From an uncultured Prevotellaceae bacterium (GTDB taxonomy: Bacteria > Bacteroidota > Bacteroidia > Bacteroidales > Bacteroidaceae): a DNA stretch of 26,220 bases. The stretch is from the NCBI GenBank assembly GCA_946624335.1, contig CAMOSA010000011.1:1-26220 (forward strand). The letters are read 5' to 3'. Positions within the stretch are counted from its first letter, which is position 1; every line of letters begins with the position of its first letter. The notes beneath the pieces are model-generated. The model saw only the letters and a program-made list of their open reading frames with translations, did not search any database and had not been told where the DNA came from. Below are positions 1 to 7,937 of this stretch, piece by piece. The position numbers were made by a program, and so were the translations under genes.

Positions 1-626
1 GTTGAAGGTGTACGAGGACAATGCAACGACAGCACGTCGGCCTGGCGCAGCGCACTCTCCCATTCCACTTTCACGACACCGTCGGGCAGCGCGTCGGCGC
101 TTTTCGACGTCACAGCGAGGACTTTCATCCCAAAGGCTACGGCGATGCGTGCCACGGCTGAGCCGATATGGCCCATGCCGTAGACGACGAACGTACGGCC
201 AGCCAGCTCCGTCAGCGGCGTGTCAGACCACGTGAAGTCAGGCGACAGAGGCCAGCGGTCAGCAGCCTGCGCATAATGACCGACGCTGTTGGCGACGTTC
301 AGCAGATGGGCAAAGACCAGCTGGGCGACGGAGGCTGTGCTGTAAGAAGGGATATTGGTGACGACGATGCCATGGCGCCGTGCCGCGTCGCAGTCCACCA
401 CATTATAGCCGGTTGCCAGCACACCGATGTACCTGAGTTGGGGCAGGCGATTGATGATGTCGGCCGAGAGCACGACCTTGTTGGTCAGCACGGCCTCAGC
501 GCCGGTGCAGCGGGCCACGGTATCCTCGGGCGCAGTACGGTCGAAGACGACATACGGATAAGGGAGGGCCGACCAGTCGAGGTCGCCCTGCGTGACGGAA
601 TAGCCGTCGAGGATGACAACTTTCAT
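1..626 (-). CDS. D-2-hydroxyacid dehydrogenase, NAD-dependent (C-terminus cut by window edge)
   Basis: The frame is open from an ATG at 626 to the left edge, giving about 208 residues; the C-terminal part lies outside the window. The protein starts MKVVILDGYS. It carries a substrate-domain segment (NIPSYSTASVAQLVFAHLLN, about residues 91-110) and a Rossmann dinucleotide motif G150-x-G152-x2-G155 within VVYGMGHIG, followed near the edge by ADVLSLHCPRTPS, the usual segment after the NAD fold. These are hallmarks of the D-isomer-specific 2-hydroxyacid dehydrogenase family (glycerate, lactate and phosphoglycerate dehydrogenase relatives). They reversibly reduce a 2-oxoacid with NAD(P)H in the cytoplasm. 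Exact substrate cannot be read from this half; a hydroxypyruvate/glycerate dehydrogenase is plausible. It lies 17 nt after the zinc-ribbon gene and is probably co-transcribed with it. Confidence 0.9.
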   Translation of the reverse strand, partial: MKVVILDGYSVTQGDLDWSALPYPYVVFDRTAPEDTVARCTGAEAVLTNKVVLSADIINRLPQLRYIGVLATGYNVVDCDAARRHGIVVTNIPSYSTASVAQLVFAHLLNVANSVGHYAQAADRWPLSPDFTWSDTPLTELAGRTFVVYGMGHIGSAVARIAVAFGMKVLAVTSKSADALPDGVVKVEWESALRQADVLSLHCPRTPS

Positions 627-643
627 AGGCTGCTTAACAGGGA

Positions 644-781
644 TTAATCTTCCTCGAAGTCGTAGCGGTCAAGCAGCTTGCCGCATTTTGAACAAAATAC
701 TTCGTGACGATAGATTGTTCCGCCACAGTCGTTGCAGCGATAGGTGCGTGTGCCCTTGGGGGCGTCATTGTTAGCTTCCAT
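644..781 (-). CDS. Small zinc-ribbon protein, 45 aa
   Basis: An ATG at 781 opens a 45-codon frame ending with TAA at 644-646. It has two Cys pairs, C16-x2-C19 (RCNDCGG) and C30-x2-C33 (CSKCGK), spaced as in a rubredoxin-like or zinc-ribbon knuckle pair, a short charged N-terminus and an acidic C-terminus (DFEED). A strong Bacteroidetes promoter lies about 40 nt upstream (821-852), and the dehydrogenase gene follows 17 nt after the stop, so both probably form one operon. Coding status is supported by the paired CxxC motifs, the promoter and the tight spacing. Function is not known: such ribbons bind zinc and often mediate protein or nucleic-acid contacts. No signal peptide, so cytoplasmic. Confidence 0.8.
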   Translation of the reverse strand: MEANNDAPKGTRTYRCNDCGGTIYRHEVFCSKCGKLLDRYDFEED

Positions 782-820
782 GCGTGCAGTTTTTGTCGGT
801 TGAGGGTTACAATTTTGGCA

Positions 821-852
821 CAAAGATACGATGAAGTACGATAAAAGCCAAA
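821..852 (-). promoter_or_regulatory. Promoter of the zinc-ribbon/dehydrogenase operon
   Basis: On the minus strand TTTG (849-852) is followed after 20 nt by TATCTTTG (821-828). This matches the Bacteroidetes primary sigma-factor consensus (-33 TTTG, -7 TAnnTTTG) and lies about 40 nt before the ATG at 781. Confidence 0.75.
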
Positions 853-902
853 TTTATCGGCGATTTTTACTTCCCTAAAGGCTCTGTGAACGGATTTTTG
901 TG

Positions 903-910
903 TACATTTG
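903..910 (+). promoter_or_regulatory. Probable -7 box of rhaB
   Basis: TACATTTG fits TAnnTTTG and continues as CAG, as at several other promoters in the window. It is 32 nt before the chosen rhaB ATG at 943 and argues against the longer in-frame start at 886, which would lie upstream of the box. No clear -33 TTTG is visible at the right spacing, which could mean activator dependence. Confidence 0.55.
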
Positions 911-942
911 CAGTCAGAAACCCACATAAACCGTTTCCTTCT

Positions 943-2409
943 ATGGCTAAACACTACCTTGCCGTGGACCTCGGCGCTACGAGCGGCCGCACCGTCCTCG
1001 CCACCTTTGACGGCGCACACATCACGATGCGCGAGTTCACCCGATTTGAGAATCCACAGTTGCCGCTGAACGGCCATCTGTTCTGGAACCTGCCCCACCT
1101 CTACAACGAAGTCCTGCGTGCCCTGCGACAGGTGAAGAGCGAGGGCATCGGCATCGAGAGCATCGGCATCGACACCTGGGGCTGCGACTTCGCCTTCTTC
1201 GGGCCCGACGGCCAACTCTTAGGACTACCCTACTGCTATCGCGACGCGCACACCGACGGCGCCATGGAACGCTACTTCGCCGACCACATGGCGCAGGAAG
1301 AAGTGTATGCGCGCACGGGCATTCAATTTATGCCCTTCAACTCGCTGTTCCAGCTTGACACACTCCGTCGCAACGGATGTGCGGCACTGAGCGGCGCCGA
1401 GAAGATTCTGTTCATCCCCGACGCCCTGATTTATATGCTCACGGGCGAGGCCGTCTGCGAGTACACCGTAGCGTCGACGTCGCAACTGCTGAACCCCCTC
1501 ACAGGTGATCTCGACGAAGCGTTGCTCGCGAGCGTAGGCCTGACGCGTCAACACTTCGGCCGCCTCGTGCATCCGGGCGATAACGTCGGACGACTGACCG
1601 CCCAGGTGCAGGACGCCACAGGTCTCGGAGCGATACCCATCATCGCCGTTGGCAGCCACGACACAGCCTCGGCCGTCGCCGCCGTGCCGGCCACGGACGC
1701 CCATTTCGCCTATCTGAGCTGCGGCACTTGGTCGCTGCTGGGCGTCGAGAGCGCTGTGCCGATCATCACGCCGGACAGCCGCGCCGAGAATTTCACCAAC
1801 GAAGGCGGCCTCGACGGCACGACACGTTTCCTGAAAAACATCACGGGTCTGTGGATCTACGAGCAGTGCCGCAAGGAATGGCTCTCATCCGCCAAGGGCT
1901 CCACCGACGGTAGCGACAAGTCTCACGAGGGCATACCGGCCGACGTCAATGCCCTAAATGCCTTGTGCATGACGTCGCACTGCGACAGCCTCATCAACCC
2001 CGACGACCCGCGCTTCGCCCACCCGGTCTCGATGACGGCTGCCATCTGCGACTACCTGCAGGAGAGCGGCCAGCCGCTGCCCGCCACACCGGCTGACTTC
2101 GTCCGCGTCATCTTCCGCTCGCTGGCAGCCCGCTACCGCGAAGTCATCGACATACTGCGACGGCTGACGGACGTCGACATTCAACGCCTGCACGTCATCG
2201 GCGGCGGGTCGCGCAACCAGTATCTGATGCAGTTCGCAGCCGACGCCCTGCAGATGCCTGTCATCGCAGGACCTCAGGAGGGCACGGCGCTGGGTAACGC
2301 TATGGTGCAGGTGCGTGCAGCCGGAGGCGTACAATCGCTGAGTGCGATGCGCGACATCATCAGTCGCAGCGTCGAACTCAAAACGTATATGCCCCTGCGG
2401 GGCAATTAA
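943..2409 (+). CDS. rhaB: Rhamnulokinase (L-rhamnulose kinase), 488 aa
   Basis: This FGGY-family sugar kinase phosphorylates L-rhamnulose with ATP to L-rhamnulose 1-phosphate, the second step of L-rhamnose breakdown in the cytoplasm. Visible motifs are the N-terminal phosphate loop DLGATSGR (residues 9-16), GIDTWGCDF (75-83) carrying the catalytic-site Asp typical of rhamnulokinases, GSHDTASAV near the middle, and the second ATP-site motif GGGSRN (420-425) followed by GTALGNA. Length is typical for RhaB. The start at 943 (MAKHYLAVDLG) is preferred over an upstream in-frame ATG at 886 because it matches the family N-terminus and follows the -7 box. No rhaA, rhaD, rhaT or rhaR gene is next to it; the gene seems monocistronic here, with convergent transcription downstream. 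Confidence 0.95.
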   Translation: MAKHYLAVDLGATSGRTVLATFDGAHITMREFTRFENPQLPLNGHLFWNLPHLYNEVLRALRQVKSEGIGIESIGIDTWGCDFAFFGPDGQLLGLPYCYRDAHTDGAMERYFADHMAQEEVYARTGIQFMPFNSLFQLDTLRRNGCAALSGAEKILFIPDALIYMLTGEAVCEYTVASTSQLLNPLTGDLDEALLASVGLTRQHFGRLVHPGDNVGRLTAQVQDATGLGAIPIIAVGSHDTASAVAAVPATDAHFAYLSCGTWSLLGVESAVPIITPDSRAENFTNEGGLDGTTRFLKNITGLWIYEQCRKEWLSSAKGSTDGSDKSHEGIPADVNALNALCMTSHCDSLINPDDPRFAHPVSMTAAICDYLQESGQPLPATPADFVRVIFRSLAARYREVIDILRRLTDVDIQRLHVIGGGSRNQYLMQFAADALQMPVIAGPQEGTALGNAMVQVRAAGGVQSLSAMRDIISRSVELKTYMPLRGN

Positions 2410-2425
2410 AAATTAAAAGAGAAAG

Positions 2426-2438
2426 TCCCCTTCGGGGA
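2426..2438 (+). terminator. Short hairpin after rhaB
   Basis: TCCCC and GGGGA pair around a tiny TTC loop, 16 nt after the rhaB stop, in an A-rich stretch without a good T-run. A similar stem with a TCAC loop recurs at 2503-2516. They may help termination, but similar CCCC/GGGG pieces are common intergenic repeats in this group, so the role is uncertain. Confidence 0.35.
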
Positions 2439-2502
2439 GAGAAAAATTAAAAGAGAAAAATTAAAAATTAATTAAAAAGTAAAAATTGACCTGTCCTCGG
2501 GC

Positions 2503-2516
2503 TCCCCTCACGGGGA
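2503..2516 (+). terminator. Second CCCC/GGGG hairpin after rhaB
   Basis: TCCCC (2503-2507), loop TCAC, GGGGA (2512-2516). Same stem as the hairpin at 2426-2438 with another loop. No T-run follows directly. It may be a degenerate copy of an intergenic repeat rather than a true terminator. Confidence 0.3.
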
Positions 2517-2527
2517 AGGGAAAGACA

Positions 2528-2641
2528 AGTGAAAAGTAAAAGAGTGAAAAGTGAAAAATATGGTTTACCGTCACTCTAGGCATGTATACAGCCATCTAAA
2601 GTAAACCTTATTTTTCACTTTTCACTCTTTCACTTTTCACT
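2528..2641. repeat. 41-bp inverted repeat between convergent units, probable two-way terminator
   Basis: The left arm (2528-2568) and right arm (2601-2641) are complementary at 39 of 41 positions around a 32-nt loop. Each arm is built from short internal repeats of GTGAAAAGT and ends inward with GGTTTAC. rhaB transcription enters from the left and the export operon (last stop at 2678) from the right, so a transcript from either side can fold it. The T-rich right arm gives a U-rich RNA in the plus direction. The terminator role is inferred from position and folding. Confidence 0.6.
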
Positions 2642-2677
2642 CCGTTACGAGAGCCGCAGAGGGTGGGTTCTCCGACC

Positions 2678-3862
2678 TCAGCCGAGAATCGTGCGACCGA
2701 CCGCCTTACGTATCTCGAACATATAGACGAAGCAGGAGAGCAGGAAGTAGACACCTGCCAGCACCCACAGCGCCATCAGCTCCTGACGACAGTCGCCCAA
2801 CGATGCTCCCATACCGGAGATGCGCACGTAGGCGTTGATGCCCCACGTCGAGGGGAAGACGGCACCGACGGCACGCCACAATGGAGGTATCGAGGCACCG
2901 GGCCAACTGACGCCCGAGAGGAACAGCAACGGGACGGACATGAACACGAACAGCAGGATACAGTCCTCACGGCGATAAATAAAGCTCGACCAGAAGATTG
3001 CCATGTAGACACAGGCCAGCAGGTAGGGCACGAAGAAGCCCAGGAGATCCCAGAAGTGGGCCAGCTGCGGCAGGCCGAACCAACGCGTCACGCAGACAGC
3101 CATATAGAAGGCCATGAGCATGAACAGCAGGAAGTAGACCAAGCCCTTGCCAAGGACAATGGCCAACGTATTCTTATAATGGCGCGTCGGGGGAATCACC
3201 AGACCGCGGAAACGCTCGCGGCTGCGGCCCATGGACATACCGACACCCAGGCACATAGCCTGCTGCAGGATGAGCATCAGCACGGGCGGGATCAAGAAGG
3301 CGGCGAAACCACCGGCCGAATTGTAGAGCTTCACCTCGTCGAAACGAATGGGCCAACGGGCCAGTTGTTCTTCGCGCCGCGTCGTATTCGTCTGATGTTC
3401 ACGCACCTTGATATTACGATTCAGCTCCTGAGCCACATTAATCACGGCCAGATACTCAACCTTGTAATACAGCATCGACGTGAGGTCACTGTAGAGCCCC
3501 ACGACGGCCTGCTGCCCCCGCCACAGACGTTGGTCGAACTCGGCAGGTATACGCAGGATGCCATAGACATGGCGACGGCGCATCAGCTCCTGAGCTTCCG
3601 CCATGCTGGTGCAATGGGCTGCCACCTGAACCTCCGAAGTGGCATCGACGCGACGGATGAAGTCACGACTGCGCGCACTCATGTTATCGTCGACGACACA
3701 GATGGGCAGCTCCCGCTGTGTCTCGGTGTTATAGATCATCGCATAGAGCAGCGGATAGGCGATAGGCAGGAGGATGATGAAGATGAGGATACCCTCGTCC
3801 TTAACGATTTCGGACAGCTCGTCGAGCCAGACATGGAGAATGGGAAACGTAGGCTTTTTCAT
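2678..3862 (-). CDS. ABC-2 type export permease (second of two), 394 aa
   Basis: This is an integral inner-membrane protein of the ABC-2 permease type (ABC2_membrane_3-like). A cytoplasmic start (MKKPTFPILHVWLDELSEIV) leads to TM1 at about residues 24-43 (ILIFIILLPIAYPLLYAMIY). A large periplasmic domain of about 140 residues follows, then some five hydrophobic segments from about residue 185 onward (for example FLIPPVLMLILQQAM, YFLLFMLMAFYMAV, LLFVFMSVPLLFLSGV). It ends with a short basic tail. Its start overlaps the stop of the upstream permease by 4 nt (ATGA), so the two are probably translationally coupled and may form a heterodimer. With HlyD and TolC partners upstream it would form an envelope-spanning efflux system. 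Substrate unknown. No ATP-binding subunit follows. Confidence 0.88.
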   Translation of the reverse strand: MKKPTFPILHVWLDELSEIVKDEGILIFIILLPIAYPLLYAMIYNTETQRELPICVVDDNMSARSRDFIRRVDATSEVQVAAHCTSMAEAQELMRRRHVYGILRIPAEFDQRLWRGQQAVVGLYSDLTSMLYYKVEYLAVINVAQELNRNIKVREHQTNTTRREEQLARWPIRFDEVKLYNSAGGFAAFLIPPVLMLILQQAMCLGVGMSMGRSRERFRGLVIPPTRHYKNTLAIVLGKGLVYFLLFMLMAFYMAVCVTRWFGLPQLAHFWDLLGFFVPYLLACVYMAIFWSSFIYRREDCILLFVFMSVPLLFLSGVSWPGASIPPLWRAVGAVFPSTWGINAYVRISGMGASLGDCRQELMALWVLAGVYFLLSCFVYMFEIRKAVGRTILG

Positions 3863-5025
3863 GGCTCGTATTCTATATTAAGGAAGGCATTGGTCAGGCG
3901 GAACGTGAACACCGCCGGCAGCAGGATAAGCACCACGAGGGCTATGACGTGAGGCCAGACATAGCTGATGTCGTAGCCGTTCAATGCCTGATTGACATAA
4001 ATGAGGAAATAGTGGTGCAGCGGGAAAATATTGCTCAGCCACTGGAACGGCTCGTCCATGGCTGAGACAGGAAACGAGAAGCCGGCCAACGAGAACTGCA
4101 TCACGCCGAGCAGCGAACAGGCGGACATGGCCATGCGCATCTGCCCGGGGAAGGCCTCGAACATCAGCAGGCCAAAGCCTTGGGACGCCAGCACGGCCAG
4201 CAAGCCCCACAGCATCATTCTCGACACACCGCAGGCACAGGGGAACTGCAGGTAGCTGTAGAAGACGAGATCGATGAGCCAGAAGATGATGGTGTAAAGC
4301 ATCGTCTGTGGCAGCAGCTTACCGATCACGGCAACCCATGTGCGGCGGCCGGCCATATTGTACAGTTTGAGCTGTCGCCCACGCTTCCATTCCATGCCGA
4401 GGGCATAGGAGGTGGTGAGCATGATCACGAGCATCAGCAGACCCGGCACGATGAGGTTTGAGAGGACGACGGAGTAGTTGAGGTGAGGATTACCGATGGG
4501 GTGACTCTCGACGACGATGGGCTGTATAGTGCCCATGATCGCATCGTCGGTGAAGCCACGCGCACGCATCGTCTCACGCGTCATGGCCAGACCGGCCATC
4601 TCGCTCATCTTACGCATATCCTTCATCAGCAGCGACGCCGCGATATAATAGGTGTCGTTGGTGTAGAACGAGATGACGGGCTGCCGTTGTGTCAGCACCG
4701 CCTCGGTCGTTCCCTTGGGAATCCGGAAGATGGCATAGACTTCGCCGCGCTGCATGGCCTGCCGAGCCTCGGTGAAGCTGGGCGTCTGCATGACGAAGCG
4801 TGTCTCCTCCATCGTTCCGAGGATGCGCGTGAGTTGTCGTGTGACGTGCGTGTCGTCCTCATCGACGAGGGCTGCAGGCAGCTTCGTCGGCAGGCCAGAC
4901 TGCATCAGGCTCGTGAACATCCACAGGAAACCCAGCGGGGCCACGATCATGATGACCAGGAAGATGGGGCGCTTCGAGAACGTCCGCAGCTCACGACGGA
5001 TAATGTGCCACAAAGCTTTCAGCAT
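3859..5025 (-). CDS. ABC-2 type export permease (first of two), 388 aa
   Basis: It has the same fold as its downstream neighbour: short cytoplasmic N-terminus with basic residues (HIIRRELRTFSKR), TM1 at about residues 20-38 (PIFLVIMIVAPLGFLWMF), an extended periplasmic domain to about residue 185, then five or so membrane segments (GLLMLVIMLTTSYALG, MLYTIIFWLIDLVFY, MLWGLLAVLASQGFG, FSLAGFSFPVSAM, VIALVVLILLPAVFTF). The periplasmic domain has the family pattern AALVDEDDTH...EVYAIFRIPKG. It starts 29 nt after the HlyD stop and overlaps the next permease by 4 nt. Family knowledge: YbhR/YbhS-like permeases export drugs or lipophilic compounds with a MacA/HlyD-type adaptor. Substrate cannot be told. 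Confidence 0.88.
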   Translation of the reverse strand: MLKALWHIIRRELRTFSKRPIFLVIMIVAPLGFLWMFTSLMQSGLPTKLPAALVDEDDTHVTRQLTRILGTMEETRFVMQTPSFTEARQAMQRGEVYAIFRIPKGTTEAVLTQRQPVISFYTNDTYYIAASLLMKDMRKMSEMAGLAMTRETMRARGFTDDAIMGTIQPIVVESHPIGNPHLNYSVVLSNLIVPGLLMLVIMLTTSYALGMEWKRGRQLKLYNMAGRRTWVAVIGKLLPQTMLYTIIFWLIDLVFYSYLQFPCACGVSRMMLWGLLAVLASQGFGLLMFEAFPGQMRMAMSACSLLGVMQFSLAGFSFPVSAMDEPFQWLSNIFPLHHYFLIYVNQALNGYDISYVWPHVIALVVLILLPAVFTFRLTNAFLNIEYEP

Positions 5026-5054
5026 AGCTTGAATCGCGTCTTAAGTAAAAGGCT

Positions 5055-6041
5055 TTATCGGATAATCACCGTCATGCCGGCCAACACGTCCTTCACGTCG
5101 GACTGGTTGACGGGTCGTGCCGTGACCTCGAAGGTCTTCAGGTCATACTGGTCCAGTGCCTTGGTGGCTTTCCATGTGGCGTAGCTGCCCATGACGTTGA
5201 TGCCTACGATGCGCACCATCAGCTCGCGGTCGACGGCGGGGGCGTAGACCTTCAGCTCCATACCTACCTTCATGTTCGGCAGATAGTCCTCACGGACGTT
5301 GAAGACGAAGCGTACGTCATCGTCCTTGGCGATATTCATGATCGGTGCGCCCGTGCCTACGAGCTCTCCCACCTCGGGGAAAATCTCGGTGACGGTGCCC
5401 GGCGCTGTCGCCACGAGCACGGTCTCCTTCATGTAACCTTCGACCTCGCTGATGGCTCCACGTGCACGTGCCACCTGTGCTGCGGCAGCAGCCTTGTCCT
5501 CTCGCCGTGCGCCTTCGCGGGCCATCTCATACTGGCTGCGTGCAGCCTTCTCGGTCGCCTGCATGGCCTTCAGCTGTGCCTCGGCCTCGTCACGTTTCTG
5601 GGCGGGAATGACCCCTTCGTCGAACAGACGTGCCACACGGGTGTAGGTCTTCTCGGCCACATCCAGTCCGGCCTTGGCTTTCTGCCACAGTTCATAAGCG
5701 CCTTGTATCTCCTGCTGGCGGGCGCCGTTCTGAGCCTTCTGCTCGATAGCCTTGGCAGCAGCCTCGGCAGCCTCGGCCTGTTGCATCTTGGCCATCACCT
5801 CGGGCGAGTCCATGATGGCCAGCGTGTCGCCAGCCTGCACTTTATCACCCGACTGTACGCGCAACTCCTTCACACGGCTGGGGACTTTACTTGACACACG
5901 ATAGTCACTCGTCTCAGCCTGTCCCTGCAGCACCTCCTTGGGTTTAGGCAGGAATATGCCGACGAGGATGACAGCCAACATCACACCGACCAGCACCAAG
6001 GCGATGATGAGCAGATTGTTCAATTTACTTCTTTTTGCCAT
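5055..6041 (-). CDS. HlyD/EmrA-type membrane fusion (adaptor) protein, 328 aa
   Basis: This is the periplasmic adaptor of a tripartite exporter, linking the inner-membrane permeases to the outer-membrane channel. One TM anchor lies at about residues 10-31 (LIIALVLVGVMLAVILVGIFL). A half lipoyl/barrel-sandwich motif follows (VSSKVPSRVKELRVQSGDKVQAGDTL, about 49-74). A long Ala/Gln/Lys/Glu-rich alpha-helical hairpin spans about 80-195. The second lipoyl half (APGTVTEIFPEVGELVGTGAPIMNI) and a beta-barrel domain come after it. It begins 71 nt after the TolC-like gene and ends 29 nt before the first permease. The order (channel, adaptor, permease, permease) supports one export operon. Confidence 0.92.
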   Translation of the reverse strand: MAKRSKLNNLLIIALVLVGVMLAVILVGIFLPKPKEVLQGQAETSDYRVSSKVPSRVKELRVQSGDKVQAGDTLAIMDSPEVMAKMQQAEAAEAAAKAIEQKAQNGARQQEIQGAYELWQKAKAGLDVAEKTYTRVARLFDEGVIPAQKRDEAEAQLKAMQATEKAARSQYEMAREGARREDKAAAAAQVARARGAISEVEGYMKETVLVATAPGTVTEIFPEVGELVGTGAPIMNIAKDDDVRFVFNVREDYLPNMKVGMELKVYAPAVDRELMVRIVGINVMGSYATWKATKALDQYDLKTFEVTARPVNQSDVKDVLAGMTVIIR

Positions 6042-6112
6042 AATATATGTTCACGGCTACTGCCGTAGTTGAATGAATGGTTAATGAATGATTGTTCGAT
6101 AAAAGCTGTATT

Positions 6113-7747
6113 TCAATGGAGTGTGCCGAGGGCGCGCATCAGATAGAGGTCGGCCAGCCGCACGTCGATCCCGGCCTCGACGAGTGTCGAATGTGCCGAG
6201 AGCCAGGCCGTCTGTGCCTGCAGCACGTTGGACACTGGGATGACGCCTTCAGCCATACCGAGATTGGCCATGCGCAGGTTCTCGTCGGCCTGCTCCTGGG
6301 AGCGCATCGCCGTGGCCAGCCTACGCTGTGCCTCCTGCAACTTCTGCTGGTTCTGGTGAACCTGCAGGGTGATCTTCTCGCGCACGTCCTCGGCCTGCGT
6401 GCGGGCTATTGCCGCTTCAGCCTTGGCTTGGCGCACCTTGTAGATACGGTCGCCCCACGTGACGATGGGCACTTTCAGCACCAGGCCTGCGCTCCACATA
6501 CCCCCGAACTTCTTCTCGAAGCCATTGAACACATTGGGGTTCGAGACGAGATAACCGGCTGTCAGCGCCAGATTGGGCATATACTCTGAGCGAGCCACCT
6601 TCACCTGCTGACGCTTCACCTCGGCGGCGATGTCCAGCGCACGCAGTTCGGCGCGATGAGCCATCGCCGTCTCTACGGCGTAAGGAGCATCGGCGTTGGG
6701 CTGCAGCGAGGCCGACAGGTGCTCGGCGCCGTCGGCGGTGACGTCGTCGGCCTCGTCCTCAAGCGTGAAGCCAGCATCCAGGGGCAAGCCGCAGAGCTGT
6801 GCCAACGCCATGCGAGAGAGGGTCAGGCCGTTGTCGACCTGTATCGTCGCCACCTCGGCCTCGTTGACTTTCACCTTGACGCTGAGGCCGTCGGCCTTGG
6901 TGGCCATGCCTTCGGCGATGAGCTTGTCGACATCGCCGTCGAGCTTCTTCACCGTGGCCAGGAAGCTCTCGGCCAACTGCTTTTTGCTCTCAAGAGCGAC
7001 GATGCGCCAGTAGGCTTCGTCGACGCTCACCAGCAGGTCCTGCTCCTCCAGCGTGTGCTGCTCGCCAGCTGCCTCGAGGGCCAGACGGGTAATGCGGTCG
7101 TAAGCCCTGATCTTGCCACCCATATACAAAGGTTGCGTCAGCATCACGGCGGCTCCGGTCAAGTTACGCGTATCGGTGCGGAAAGCGTCGACGACGCTCT
7201 GCCCTGCCCCGTCCAGCGTCGCAGCCATCGACGAGAGCATCCCGTTGAAGGCCGTCGCAGCCTGTTCCATGTACGGACCGATGGCCTGCTGCATCGCTGC
7301 GGGATTCGACAGCAGCTGTGCCAACTGGGGGTTCTGCGCCAGCATGGCTTGCAGCTGAGGGTTCTGCATGAGCTGTGCAAACTCGGGGCTCTGCACCAGC
7401 TGCGCCCACTGCTGGGGCAGCGTGGCGGCGCCCTGCTGGACTTCCTGCCCTATAGCCCCTGCGATGTTTGTACCCAGGTGCGAGAGCGACTCCTTCTGTT
7501 TCTTGTTGAGCAGCGAAACCTCACGCGACGTGCGCTGGTAAGCGCCAATGGCCGTCACCCGAGGAAAATAGTTCGTCAGCGCCGACTTGCGCTGCCAGTG
7601 AGCCGCTTCCTGCCGAAGGTCCGACATCCGTAGCTCCTTGTTGTTGCGTAAGGCCAGCGCGCGGCAACTGTCCAGCGACAACACCTGTGCCGTCGCCTGT
7701 AGGGCAACGGTCGTCATCGCGCAAGCCAAAAGAACAAATCTCTTCAT
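6113..7747 (-). CDS. TolC-family outer-membrane efflux protein, 544 aa
   Basis: Outer-membrane channel component of the export operon. A signal peptide (MKRFVLLACAMTTVALQATAQ) is followed by the usual LSLDSCRALALRNN start of the first OEP repeat. Two long helical-hairpin repeats are visible, with VMLTQPLYMGGKIRAY near residues 201-216 and a second-half copy (KVPIVTWGDRIYKVRQAKAEA). An insertion of about 100 residues (about 80-185) in the first repeat contains a Gln/Asn-Pro repeat tract. The chosen start at 7747 leaves out a 29-residue in-frame extension because the signal peptide fits exactly from there. It lies first in the operon. Weak promoter evidence is at 7832-7839. Confidence 0.92.
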   Translation of the reverse strand: MKRFVLLACAMTTVALQATAQVLSLDSCRALALRNNKELRMSDLRQEAAHWQRKSALTNYFPRVTAIGAYQRTSREVSLLNKKQKESLSHLGTNIAGAIGQEVQQGAATLPQQWAQLVQSPEFAQLMQNPQLQAMLAQNPQLAQLLSNPAAMQQAIGPYMEQAATAFNGMLSSMAATLDGAGQSVVDAFRTDTRNLTGAAVMLTQPLYMGGKIRAYDRITRLALEAAGEQHTLEEQDLLVSVDEAYWRIVALESKKQLAESFLATVKKLDGDVDKLIAEGMATKADGLSVKVKVNEAEVATIQVDNGLTLSRMALAQLCGLPLDAGFTLEDEADDVTADGAEHLSASLQPNADAPYAVETAMAHRAELRALDIAAEVKRQQVKVARSEYMPNLALTAGYLVSNPNVFNGFEKKFGGMWSAGLVLKVPIVTWGDRIYKVRQAKAEAAIARTQAEDVREKITLQVHQNQQKLQEAQRRLATAMRSQEQADENLRMANLGMAEGVIPVSNVLQAQTAWLSAHSTLVEAGIDVRLADLYLMRALGTLH

Positions 7748-7831
7748 ATTTACTGTTTTCTTTCTTGTGACCACAAACGGTAGAAATCTCACGAGCTTAT
7801 ACCTTATTATATATACGTCCGATTTCGGCTG

Positions 7832-7839
7832 CAAAGGTC
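7832..7839 (-). promoter_or_regulatory. Possible -7 box of the export operon
   Basis: Minus-strand GACCTTTG continues as CAGCC, the same tail seen at the hisS, SNF2 and ilvB promoters, but its first base departs from TAnnTTTG. At 20-nt spacing upstream lies TTTC (7860-7863), one base from TTTG and touching the hisS terminator stem. It would give a leader of about 80 nt. Confidence 0.4.
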
Positions 7840-7862
7840 GCTACTTTCCGGCAAATAAGGAA

Positions 7863-7894
7863 AGAAAATCGGCCAAATGTTTGGCCGATTTTCT
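7863..7894 (-). terminator. Rho-independent terminator of hisS
   Basis: A perfect 15-bp stem (7863-7877 with 7880-7894; core ATCGGCCAAA/TTTGGCCGAT) has only two bases between the arms, so the outer pairs form and a small AAAT/GTTT loop opens. On the minus strand it is followed by TTTTCTTTCC. It lies 43 nt after the hisS stop, ahead of the export operon promoter region. Confidence 0.85.
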
Positions 7895-7937
7895 CTTTTC
7901 ATTGTCTAAAGTGTTCGATTCGGTGTGTCGAAGGTGC

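Noticed and set aside
2663..3952. 429-codon open frame on the plus strand
   Set aside because: It lies antisense to the second ABC permease; composition (many His, Gln, Thr, Asp) is that of a GC-rich shadow frame, with no domain.
7748..7834. 29-residue N-terminal extension of the TolC-like protein
   Set aside because: It would place the signal peptide inside the protein and start next to the suspected promoter box.
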